Source: Planctomycetota bacterium (GTDB taxonomy: Bacteria > Planctomycetota > UBA1135). From it: a stretch of DNA of 6,434 nt. Below, one piece after another: positions 1 through 5,852 of the stretch. The stretch is from the NCBI GenBank assembly GCA_014382465.1, contig JACNJP010000270.1, positions 1 through 6,434 on the forward strand. Direction: 5' to 3'. The notes under the pieces are model-generated. The model made no database searches. It was given only the letters and a program-made list of their open reading frames with translations, and had not been told where the DNA came from. The position numbers and the translations under genes are program-made. Within the stretch, counting starts at the first letter, position 1, and each line of letters begins with the position of its first letter.

Positions 1-396
1 GCGGGGGGGAGGCGACGGCGGGCCGGGGGCGGGGGGGGGCAAGCCGGGGGGGGGCCGGTGGCGGGCGGGGGGAGGGCGGGGGCGGCCCAGCGGGCGGGGG
101 GCCCCGGCGCCCGCCGCAGGCGGGCCCCCGACCGGGGCCGGGCCCGCGGCGGGGACGCGGTGGTCGGCGGGCGGCCCGCGCCCGCCGGTGGTCAGGACCA
201 GGTCGCTGCCGCCTCGGAGCCGCTCGAGGAGCGCGCGCAGCTCGCCGGGAGCGTCGCCGACGGTGTGCATGCCCCGGACCAGGAAACCCAGCCGCAGCAG
301 CTCGGCGGCGAAGGTCGGCGCGTTGGTGTCCGTGATCCGGCCTTCCAGCAGCTCCTCGCCGATGGAGACGATGACGGCCCGCGGCGCCGGGCTCAC
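1..396 (-). CDS. cinA: CinA-family MoCF-domain protein, 5' part only (runs off left edge)
   Basis: This is the amino-terminal part of a COG1058/CinA-type protein with the molybdopterin-binding-like (MoCF) fold; the family includes nucleotide pyrophosphatases linked to cofactor repair. About the first 70 residues read cleanly: a V-I-V-S-I-G-E-E-L-L-E-G-R strand and loop near residues 8-20, then D-T-N-A, a V-G-D at about 51-53, and D-L-V-L-T-T-G-G at about 71-78. These match the family pattern in order. The start is GTG at 396-394, whose GTGA overlaps the tatC stop, so the two genes are probably translationally coupled. After the T-T-G-G, the expected G-L-G-P-T-x-D-D-x-T signature appears only as a degraded G-R-G-P-P-A-D-H-R-V. 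The remainder is Pro/Ala/Gly/Arg low complexity although the frame stays open to position 1. I read this as bad base calls at a contig end rather than a real protein tail. The domain call is firm; the gene symbol is by family, and a C-terminal PncC-like amidohydrolase part cannot be judged. Confidence 0.75.
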   Translation of the reverse strand, partial: MSPAPRAVIVSIGEELLEGRITDTNAPTFAAELLRLGFLVRGMHTVGDAPGELRALLERLRGGSDLVLTTGGRGPPADHRVPAAGPAPVGGPPAAGAGAPRPLGRPRPPPARHRPPPGLPPPAPGPPSPPPR

Positions 397-1178
397 GCCG
401 GGGCGTCCTCGGCCTTCTTCGGCCGGCCTCGCCAGGCGACCAGCAGGATGCCGACCTCGTAGAGGACCACGGTGGGCGCCGCCATCATGATCTGGCTCAC
501 CGGGTCCGGCGGGGTGAGGAAGGCGCCCAGCACGAAGGCGCCGAGGATGAAGTGCCGCCGGTACTTGCGCAGGGTCTTGGCGTCCACGATGCCGGCGGCG
601 CCCAGGCCCATCAGGATCAGCGGCAGCTGGAACACCAGCGCCAGCGCGATGGTGAGCAGCATGAAGAAGGAGAAGTACTGGTCGATGGTGTAGTAGTCCA
701 CCAGGCCAAAGCTCTTGTTGTGGCGAAGCAGGAACTCCAGCACCATCGGGATCATGAAGAAGTAGCCGAACAGGATGCCGGCCACCCCCAGGGCCATGCC
801 CGCGGGCAGGAAGCGGAACACCACCTTCCGCTCCTGCGGGTAGAGGCCCGCCGCGACGAAGGCCCAGATCTGGTACAGCAGATACGGGAAGCCGAACAGG
901 ACCGAGACGATCAGCGCGGTCTTGACGCTGAAGAAGATGCCCGCAGTGGCGGAGCCGGCGCCGAGCGCATTGACCTCGATGCCGTCGGCGGCCAGCGCGG
1001 TCCGCATCTGCTCCCACGGGAACATGAAGATGCCGCGGACGTGGCCGCTGAAGCCGAAGCAGGCCACGAACAAGACCCCGATCAGGAGGATGCCGCGGAA
1101 GATCCTGGAGCGCAGCTCCTCCAGGTGGGCGGCGAAGGACATCCGCACCTGCTCGGGATCTTTCGGGGTTTTTGCCAT
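393..1178 (-). CDS. tatC: Twin-arginine translocase subunit TatC
   Basis: TatC is the polytopic inner-membrane subunit of the Tat system. It binds twin-arginine signal peptides and, with TatA/TatB, exports folded proteins. The product is 261 residues, normal for the family, with six hydrophobic spans at roughly 27-47, 80-104, 124-148, 168-192, 206-222 and 227-248. The N-terminal H-L-E-E-L-R motif (18-23) carries the Glu equivalent to E. coli E15. The Q-I-W-A-F...G-L-Y-P-Q-E-R stretch (103-117) carries the E103 equivalent at E116, and L-T-P-P-D (221-225) carries the D211 equivalent. A Lys/Arg-rich cytoplasmic tail ends the protein. ATG at 1178-1176 (protein M-A-K-T-P-K-D-P) is preferred over an in-frame TTG at 1208, because the extra ten residues are unconserved-looking. 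There is no clear Shine-Dalgarno. The stop overlaps the cinA-like start by four bases. No tatA or tatB lies in the window, so the partner subunits must be elsewhere. Confidence 0.96.
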   Translation of the reverse strand: MAKTPKDPEQVRMSFAAHLEELRSRIFRGILLIGVLFVACFGFSGHVRGIFMFPWEQMRTALAADGIEVNALGAGSATAGIFFSVKTALIVSVLFGFPYLLYQIWAFVAAGLYPQERKVVFRFLPAGMALGVAGILFGYFFMIPMVLEFLLRHNKSFGLVDYYTIDQYFSFFMLLTIALALVFQLPLILMGLGAAGIVDAKTLRKYRRHFILGAFVLGAFLTPPDPVSQIMMAAPTVVLYEVGILLVAWRGRPKKAEDAPA

Positions 1179-1215
1179 GGTCGGGGCGGGCCGCGCCCGG
1201 AGGCCCAATTAGAGC

Positions 1216-1240
1216 GGCCTCCCGCCGCGGGCGGGAGGCC
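1216..1240 (-). terminator. Strong hairpin after the coiled-coil/BRCT-like gene, probable terminator
   Basis: A perfect inverted repeat with an 11-bp GC-rich stem (GGCCTCCCGCC at 1216-1226 against 1230-1240) and a 3-base loop lies 30 bases past the stop of the minus-strand gene ending at 1271 and about 38 bases before the tatC start. On the minus strand it is followed by GCTCTAATT, a poor U-tract. It could therefore be a weak intrinsic terminator, a 3'-end stabilising hairpin, or an attenuator limiting read-through into tatC. The hairpin itself is certain; its function is inferred from position. Confidence 0.55.
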
Positions 1241-1270
1241 AAGTACGGAAGCGGTCTTCCGCGGTGGGGC

Positions 1271-2491
1271 TCAGAGGCCCAGCCAGGCCATCGCGTCGCG
1301 CAGCGGCACGATGGTCAGGGAGTTCTCGACGGCCTGACGGTACTCGTCGCGCGAGGCCCAATCGATGACCTCGCCGGTCTCCTCGTCGAAGAACGGGGTG
1401 CCGAGGACCAGGTAATCGGCCTCGTTGCTGACCTTGTCCGCGACCAGGATCCCGACCTCCTTCAACTTGTTCTTGATGTCGGTCTGGCTGAAGCTGCCAA
1501 AGCCGTTGCCGAGCAGCACCGCGACCGGTTGCCGCGACGGATCGTACATGGCGTTGAGGATCAGGTCGTCCTCGCCGATCGGATCGAAGCGGTTGCCGGC
1601 GTCGGTGATCACGCACTCGGCGCGCTTGTCCTCGACGTTCACCACCTTGATGCGGCCCTTTCGGGCCATGTTGGCGGCGTTGTGGACGGCGAACTCCATT
1701 CCCGGGACGATCCGGTCAAGGCGGCCGCGGTCGATCCAGGCCTTCTTGAGGCTGGCGCTGGCGGTCAGGACCGTGCCGTCGGCGGTGTCGGTGCGCCGCT
1801 CGACCTTGTTCAGCTTGGTGGCCAGGATCTGGTTGGTCTGCTGCCGGACCTCGCGGTCGGCGAGGTGGGCCCGTTCCTGATCCTGGATCCGGGTGTTCAG
1901 GATCGAGACCTGGGAGTCGTAGTCCGACACCTGCTGCCGCAGGCTGTCGCGCTGCCGCTCGAGGTCGATGTTCCGGTTGTTCAGCGAGGTGGTGGTGTCC
2001 TCGAGGCTCCGGCTAAGCTCGGAGATCCGCCCGTCCTTGTCCCGGATCGCCGCCTGGTGGGCGGTGTTGCGGGCCTGGAGGTCGTTCCGGAGCTGGGCGA
2101 CCGTGCTCTCCAGGTCGCGCTTCTCCACCAGCACCTTCTGGTAGGCGGTGGTCGCCGCCGGCAGCAGGGTCTCGACGCGGTTGGCGTCGGGCACGCCGAA
2201 GACCGAGGCCGCGGCGCCGAGTTCGGCCTTCAGGGCGTTGAGGACTGAATAGCCTTCCGAGCCCTGGATGAAGCCGACGCCCTGGGAGAGGTCGGCGTGC
2301 GACTTGCGCGCCGCTTCCTCCTTGGCAAGAGCGGTGTCCCGGTCGGCCAAGGCCTGCACTTGGGACTCGTTCCAATCAGCCGCAGACTGCTGGCTGGTGA
2401 AGGCGAAGAGGGCGATGAAGACCAGGATGACGCACAATGCGATCACCCACATCACGCTGACTTGAGCAGCTCCGCGGTTGCGACCAGTCAT
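1271..2491 (-). CDS. Membrane-anchored coiled-coil protein with C-terminal BRCT-like domain
   Basis: I do not recognise this 406-residue protein as a named family. Residues 1-11 are short and basic (R4, R6). Residues 12-32 form one strongly hydrophobic span, so the protein should be anchored with its N-terminus in the cytoplasm and the rest outside. Residues about 42-66 and 113-234 are rich in Glu, Gln, Arg, Asp and Leu with heptad-like spacing, indicating a long coiled coil broken by a Gly/Pro-containing segment (70-112). Residues about 236-315 (W-I-D-R-G, I-V-P-G-M-E-F-A-V, then I-K-V-V-N-V) look like a small beta-barrel module of the type seen in envelope and flagellar accessory proteins; this is weak. 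Residues about 322-406 follow the BRCT pattern: an opening V-A-V-L-L-G strand, a helix D-I-K-N-K-L-K-E-V-G, a strand I-L-V-A, then V-S-N-E-A-D-Y-L-V-L-G, a helix with E-Y-R-Q-A, T-I-V-P and a closing hydrophobic helix. ATG 2491 is preceded by AAGG at a long spacing. A hairpin follows the gene, so it is probably monocistronic. Confidence 0.85.
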   Translation of the reverse strand: MTGRNRGAAQVSVMWVIALCVILVFIALFAFTSQQSAADWNESQVQALADRDTALAKEEAARKSHADLSQGVGFIQGSEGYSVLNALKAELGAAASVFGVPDANRVETLLPAATTAYQKVLVEKRDLESTVAQLRNDLQARNTAHQAAIRDKDGRISELSRSLEDTTTSLNNRNIDLERQRDSLRQQVSDYDSQVSILNTRIQDQERAHLADREVRQQTNQILATKLNKVERRTDTADGTVLTASASLKKAWIDRGRLDRIVPGMEFAVHNAANMARKGRIKVVNVEDKRAECVITDAGNRFDPIGEDDLILNAMYDPSRQPVAVLLGNGFGSFSQTDIKNKLKEVGILVADKVSNEADYLVLGTPFFDEETGEVIDWASRDEYRQAVENSLTIVPLRDAMAWLGL

Positions 2492-2635
2492 GGGGTTTCA
2501 GCCTTGGGGGGCGGGGGGGAAGGGTTTAGGGACGAACCAGGAGCGCGGCTCCCGAACTCCGCTAAGTAGCCGGGTAGGGCCCGGTAAGGAACACAGTTTT
2601 TACGGGCCGCTAAGCTGTCGGTCAAGGACGCCTCC
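2492..2635. promoter_or_regulatory. Divergent promoter region between coiled-coil gene and coaE
   Basis: These 144 bases separate two divergently oriented starts, so promoters in both directions are expected here. I could not assign convincing -35/-10 pairs. Visible structure includes a G-run cluster at 2506-2531 (listed separately), a small inverted repeat GGAGC/GCTCC at 2540-2552 with a 3-base loop, and another, CCGGG/CCCGG, at 2570-2584 with a 5-base loop. The AT-richest patch, around 2594-2602 (AGTTTTTAC), is the best place for a promoter element serving coaE. For coaE, AAGGA at 2624-2628 lies 7 bases before ATG 2636 and is one of only two good ribosome-binding sites in the window. Confidence 0.4.
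2506..2531 (+). other. G-quadruplex-type motif in divergent intergenic region
   Basis: Four runs of at least three guanines occur in 26 bases on the plus strand: six G (2506-2511), seven G (2513-2519), three G (2522-2524) and three G (2529-2531), with loops of 1, 2 and 4 bases. This satisfies the standard G3+N1-7 pattern. A fifth run (2492-2495) abuts the start codon of the minus-strand gene. The G-rich strand is the template for that gene's 5' leader, so its transcript would carry the C-rich complement. Folding in the cell is inference, and the long G-runs could also be base-call inflated. Confidence 0.45.
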
Positions 2636-3331
2636 ATGATGCAAGCCTCCGATCCGGTCTGGGAATCCGGTCTCCGGACCGTCGGGATCCTCGGCGGGGT
2701 CGGCGCCGGCAAGAGCACCGCCGCCCGAGCCCTCACGGAAGTCCTCTCCGGGCCGGATTGCCTGGTGGACGCTGACCAGGAGGTCGGGCTGCTCCTGGGG
2801 AACCCGGTGGTCGCCGAGGACGTCGCCGCCAGCCTCGGAAGCGGGGTCCTGCGCCCGGACGGCCTGCTCGACCGCCGCGCCATGGCCGCCCAGATCTTCG
2901 CCGACGAGCAGGCCCGGGAGACCCTCGAGGGCATCCTGCACCCGGCGGTCCGCAGGGCCATCCACCGGCGCCTGGTGGCCACGGAGGCCTCCGGAGAGGC
3001 CCGCTGGGTGATCCTGGACATCCCCCTGCTCATCGAGAGGGGCCTCGCGGACATTTGCGATTTCCTTATTTTTGTCGATGTCCCCGATGATATCCGGGCG
3101 GAACGAGCCGCCAATCGGCACGGTTGGAGCCGGCAGGAGTGGCAGGCCCGGGAAGCCGCCCAGGCCGATCTGGGCGAGAAAAAGTCCCGTGCGGATGCTA
3201 TCCTGAGCAACGCGGACGGCTACGAAGCGCTTCGGACCCAGGTCCAGGGGCTCCTTTCCCGCATCCGGGCGCTCCCCCCGCGTTCGCTGGCTTCGCGCTG
3301 GCCCCGCTGGGACCAGGCCCCGCTCCCCTAG
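2636..3331 (+). CDS. coaE: Dephospho-CoA kinase
   Basis: CoaE phosphorylates the 3'-hydroxyl of the ribose of dephospho-CoA with ATP, the last step of coenzyme A synthesis, in the cytoplasm. The 231-residue product has a P-loop G-G-V-G-A-G-K-S-T at 20-28, an acidic D-A-D at 45-47, an L-L-D-R-R segment near 77-81 and the family L-E-G-I-L-H-P-A-V at 98-105. It also has D-I-P-L-L-I-E at 128-134, the lid region with R154, R157 and R161, and the late K-x3-A-D-A-I-L-S-N-A-D-G block (183-195) typical of CoaE. The P-loop reads G-V-G-A-G-K rather than the commoner G-I-A-S-G-K. A Pro/Arg/Trp-rich tail of about 20 residues follows the domain. ATG 2636 is chosen because AAGGA (2624-2628) is well placed; a second ATG follows immediately at 2639. 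rho begins 66 bases downstream on the same strand with no evident terminator between, so the two are probably cotranscribed. Confidence 0.93.
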   Translation: MMQASDPVWESGLRTVGILGGVGAGKSTAARALTEVLSGPDCLVDADQEVGLLLGNPVVAEDVAASLGSGVLRPDGLLDRRAMAAQIFADEQARETLEGILHPAVRRAIHRRLVATEASGEARWVILDIPLLIERGLADICDFLIFVDVPDDIRAERAANRHGWSRQEWQAREAAQADLGEKKSRADAILSNADGYEALRTQVQGLLSRIRALPPRSLASRWPRWDQAPLP

Positions 3332-3397
3332 CCCGCCGCCGCGCCCCCAGCCCTCGCCGAGCGTCCCTATGACGCCCCGCGACCGCCCTCTCTACCG
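3321..3397 (+). promoter_or_regulatory. C-rich, G-poor leader before rho (possible Rho-utilisation site)
   Basis: The last bases of coaE plus the coaE-rho spacer hold about 44 C and 17 G in 77 bases, a strong C-over-G bias. Flanking DNA has roughly balanced C and G. Rho-utilisation (rut) sites are C-rich, G-poor and poorly structured, and autogenous attenuation of rho in its leader is established in E. coli. The position directly upstream of rho suggests similar feedback here, but no individual YC-dimer spacing or pause site was established. No convincing Shine-Dalgarno precedes the rho ATG. Confidence 0.3.
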
Positions 3398-4846
3398 ATG
3401 GTACCTGAGACCAAGCCCTCCCCGTCCCGGCGCCGGCGTCGTCGCCGTCGTCGCGGTGGAGCCGCTGCCATCCAGCAGCCGGCCTTCGCCTTCCCTACCC
3501 TGTCGCAGCTCCCGGCCATGCCGGAGGGCGACTGGGATCCGGCCGACGTCAAGTATTTCGCGCGCAAGCGCAAGAAGCCGGAACTCCACCTGTCGACGCT
3601 GCTCAAGCTGTCGCTGCCGGACCTCCAAGAGCTCGCGGACGAGGAGGGCATCGAGAACGCCTTCCACCAGTCGCGCGGCGCCCTGCTCCGGCGCATGATC
3701 CGCGCCCGCTGGCAGGAGGACGGCGTCTTCTTCACCAAGGGGACCCTCGACGTCGGCCCGGACGGGGTCGGCTACCTGCGCCACGGTGTCAACGACTACA
3801 CCTCCAACGCCGACACCGACGCCCTGGTCCACCCGACGCTGATCGAGAGGCACAGCCTGGCCGCCGGCCAGGAGGTCAGCGGCGTGCTCCTGCCGCCGAC
3901 CGACGACCGCGGCGTCCTGGTGATGCACGAGGTGCTGACGGTCTTCGGCGAGGAGCCGGAGAAGCAGCTGGCGATCGCCCCCTTCTCCGACCTGGTGCCG
4001 CTCTACCCCGACTTCCGCCTCGGCATGGAGACCGAGCAAGGCCTGGTCGAGACCCGCATCATCGACCTGATCTCCCCCATCGGCAAGGGCCAGCGCGGCC
4101 TGATCGTGGCGCCGCCGCGCACCGGCAAGACGGTGCTGCTGCAGATGATCGCCAACGCCATCGTCGCCAACCACCCGGAGAGCCACCTGATCATCCTGCT
4201 GGTCGACGAGCGGCCCGAGGAGGTCACCGACTTCAGCCGCACCGTTCCCGGCGAGAGCCGCGAGATCGTCGCCAGCACCTTCGACGAGCCGCCGGCGCGC
4301 CATATCAAGGTCGCCGAGATGGTCATCGAGCGGGCCAAGGCGATGGTCGAGCAGGGCCGCGACGTCGTCATCCTGCTCGACTCGATCACCCGCCTGGCGC
4401 GCTCCTACAACAACGAGGCGCCGTCCAACTCGAAGATCATGACCGGCGGCCTGGTGGCCGACGCGCTGCAGAAGCCGAAGCGCTTCTTCGGCGCCGCCCG
4501 CAACATCGAGGACGGCGGCTCGCTGACGATCCTGGCCACCGCGCTGATCGACACCAACTCGAAGATGGACGAGGTCATCTTCGAGGAGTTCAAGGGCACC
4601 GGCAACATGGAGCTGGTGCTCGACCGGCAGCTCGCCGACCGACGCGTCTGGCCGGCGATCGACATCAACCGCTCGGGCACCCGCAAGGAGGACCTGCTGT
4701 TCAGCAAGGACGAGCTGCAGCGGGTCTGGCTGCTGCGCAAGGTCCTGAACGACATGAACCCGGTCGAGGCCATGGAGCTGCTGGTCAGCCGCATGGGGAA
4801 GTCGCAGAACAACGCCGAGTTCCTGCTCAACCTGTCGGTCGCCTGA
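3398..4846 (+). CDS. rho: Transcription termination factor Rho
   Basis: Rho is the hexameric RNA-dependent ATPase/translocase that loads on C-rich nascent RNA and ends transcription. The 482-residue product exceeds the roughly 420 of E. coli Rho because of an N-terminal extension of about 60 residues holding nine consecutive Arg (11-19). Next come the N-terminal helical domain (about 63-110), a cold-shock-like RNA-binding fold with D-G-V-G-Y-L-R (122-128, the RNP1 position) and the RecA-type ATPase. Walker A is A-P-P-R-T-G-K-T (238-245), where E. coli has P-P-K-A-G-K-T. V-D-E-R-P-E-E-V (269-276) contains the catalytic Glu region and I-L-L-D-S-I-T-R-L-A-R-S (325-336) is Walker B. The Q-loop/secondary RNA-site region S-K-I-M-T-G-G (345-351) and the K-G-T-G-N-M-E-L and N-R-S-G-T-R-K-E blocks are intact. 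ATG 3398 is the first reasonable start, with no upstream SD. The gene lies between coaE and the glycosyltransferase, probably in one operon. Confidence 0.97.
   Translation: MVPETKPSPSRRRRRRRRRGGAAAIQQPAFAFPTLSQLPAMPEGDWDPADVKYFARKRKKPELHLSTLLKLSLPDLQELADEEGIENAFHQSRGALLRRMIRARWQEDGVFFTKGTLDVGPDGVGYLRHGVNDYTSNADTDALVHPTLIERHSLAAGQEVSGVLLPPTDDRGVLVMHEVLTVFGEEPEKQLAIAPFSDLVPLYPDFRLGMETEQGLVETRIIDLISPIGKGQRGLIVAPPRTGKTVLLQMIANAIVANHPESHLIILLVDERPEEVTDFSRTVPGESREIVASTFDEPPARHIKVAEMVIERAKAMVEQGRDVVILLDSITRLARSYNNEAPSNSKIMTGGLVADALQKPKRFFGAARNIEDGGSLTILATALIDTNSKMDEVIFEEFKGTGNMELVLDRQLADRRVWPAIDINRSGTRKEDLLFSKDELQRVWLLRKVLNDMNPVEAMELLVSRMGKSQNNAEFLLNLSVA
3428..3454 (+). repeat. CGN codon run encoding nine arginines in Rho
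   Basis: Nine consecutive CGN codons (CGG, CGC and CGT mixed) encode Rho residues 11-19. Synonymous codons are mixed rather than one triplet being copied, which suggests that selection on the protein, not simple slippage, maintains the basic tract. Nucleic-acid contact is the likely purpose but is inferred. Confidence 0.6.
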
Positions 4847-4856
4847 CGGAGCTGGC

Positions 4857-5852
4857 TTGGCGCGCATCCTGATGCTGCTGCCGTGCGCGGTCGACGCGCC
4901 GCGCGGCAACGTCACCACGGCGCGGCGGCTGGCCCAGGGCCTCGCCCGGCACCGCCACGAGGTCCTGCTGCACGAGGCCGCCGAGCTCGCCTCGGCGCCG
5001 GGAGCCGACCTGGTGGTGGCCCTGCACGCCGGCCACAGCGCCCCGGCGGCCGCCGCTCTGGCGGCCGAGCGCGGCTGCGGCTACCTGGTGCTGTTCACCG
5101 GCACCGACCTCAACGGCCGGCCCAACGCCGCGGCGCGCCAGGCGGTCCAGGGCGCGGCCGCCTGCGTGGTCCTCGGCCCGGCGGCGGCCAAGCGCGCGCG
5201 CCAGCTCCACGGCGGCGTCCCCGAGCGCTACACGGTGATCCGCCAGGCCGCCGTGGCCCTGCCCGAGCCGCCCGATCGCGAGATGCCGCCCGGCTGCCCG
5301 GCCCTGGCGGCCGAGGACGAGCTGATCCTGATGCCGACCGGGATCCGGGCGGTGAAGGCCCCGCGCCAGGCCCTGTGGGCGCTCGCCCCGCTGGCCGCCA
5401 AACGCCCGACCTTGCGCCTGTGGATCGCCGGCCCGGAGCTCGAGGCCGCCGAGGCCGAAGCCCTGCGCCAGGAGCTCGAGACCGCGCCCTGGGCCTGCTG
5501 GACCGGCCCGGTACCCCGCGACCGCTTGCTCACCCTGGTGCGCCGCTCCGCGCTGGTGATCTCCACCAGCCGCTCCGAGGGCGGGCCGCCGAACGCCCTG
5601 CTGGAGGCCGCCCTGGCCCGCCGCGCGATCCTCGCCAGCGACATCCCGGCCCACCGCGAGTTCCCCGGCCCCGAGCAGCTCTACCAGGACCACGCCCAGC
5701 TCCGGCGGCTGGTGGAGGGCCTCCTCGATGACCCCAGCGGGCGCGGGCGAGACGCCGCCAAGCTGCGCGAGGCGGTCCGCACCGGCTACTCGCAGGCCGC
5801 CGAGGCGATGGCCTGGAGCCGGGTCGTGGCGGCCGCCCTCGAGCGGGTCTGA
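4857..5852 (+). CDS. GT4-type (GT-B fold) glycosyltransferase, SenB-like
   Basis: This is a 331-residue retaining-type glycosyltransferase candidate of the GT-B fold. The N-terminal half has R-I-L-M-L-L-P (3-9), G-N-V-T-T-A-R-R (17-24), D-L-V-V-A-L-H-A-G-H-S (51-61), T-G-T-D-L-N (81-86), V-V-L-G-P (104-108) and V-I-R-Q (127-130). The C-terminal half has G-I-R-A-V-K-A-P (162-169), the strand L-R-L-W-I-A-G (186-192) and the nucleotide-sugar-binding S-E-G-G-P-P-N-A-L-L-E-A (240-251). The order G-N-x-x-T-A, D-L-x-V-A-L-H-A-x-x-S, T-G-T-D-L, x-x-R-x-V-K-x-P resembles the SenB selenosugar synthase branch (TIGR04348-like). The acceptor and donor are unknown, and no SenA- or SelD-like gene is in the window. 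The acidic pair is spaced E-x8-E instead of the usual E-x7-E. The TTG start is chosen because GGAG (4848-4851) sits 5 bases upstream and the TTG lies 10 bases after the rho stop; an ATG at 4872 would remove the first strand. The gene is probably cotranscribed with rho. Confidence 0.85.
   Translation: MARILMLLPCAVDAPRGNVTTARRLAQGLARHRHEVLLHEAAELASAPGADLVVALHAGHSAPAAAALAAERGCGYLVLFTGTDLNGRPNAAARQAVQGAAACVVLGPAAAKRARQLHGGVPERYTVIRQAAVALPEPPDREMPPGCPALAAEDELILMPTGIRAVKAPRQALWALAPLAAKRPTLRLWIAGPELEAAEAEALRQELETAPWACWTGPVPRDRLLTLVRRSALVISTSRSEGGPPNALLEAALARRAILASDIPAHREFPGPEQLYQDHAQLRRLVEGLLDDPSGRGRDAAKLREAVRTGYSQAAEAMAWSRVVAAALERV

Noticed and set aside
1..180. G-rich tract as a repeat array or quadruplex cluster
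   Set aside because: The runs are irregular, the cinA frame continues through them, and the pattern fits poor sequence at a contig end.
1179..1208. Upstream TTG start for tatC adding ten residues
   Set aside because: The added residues are Arg/Pro/Ala-rich and absent from the usual TatC N-terminus; the internal ATG gives a normal M-A-K start.
552..1337. 261-codon plus-strand frame opposite tatC
   Set aside because: It is opposite TatC, whose motifs and six membrane spans are intact; the frame is rich in Glu, Gln, His and Asp with no pattern.
1172..2248. 358-codon plus-strand frame across the coiled-coil gene
   Set aside because: It spans the hairpin and two minus-strand genes, and its V-L-D-G-V composition is the mirror of minus-strand codons. 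The minus frame has a membrane span, coiled coil and ordered C-terminal domain.
3369..3698. ATG at 3369 opening a frame overlapping the rho start, a possible leader peptide
   Set aside because: It runs 109 codons out of frame inside rho with Pro/Arg/Ser-rich sequence and lacks a ribosome-binding site; no leader-peptide features.
4872..4874. ATG start for the glycosyltransferase instead of TTG 4857
   Set aside because: It would cut the first beta strand and leave GGAG 20 bases away, whereas TTG has the correct spacing.
3392..4918. 508-codon open frame on the minus strand opposite rho
   Set aside because: It is the antisense shadow of a strongly conserved rho gene. The translation is Asp/Val/Gly/Gln/His-rich low complexity with no domain pattern, as expected in very high-GC DNA.
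4827..5693. 288-codon open frame on the minus strand opposite the glycosyltransferase
   Set aside because: It is low-complexity Gly/Arg/Gln composition opposite a gene with clear GT-B motifs; an antisense artefact of GC-rich codons.
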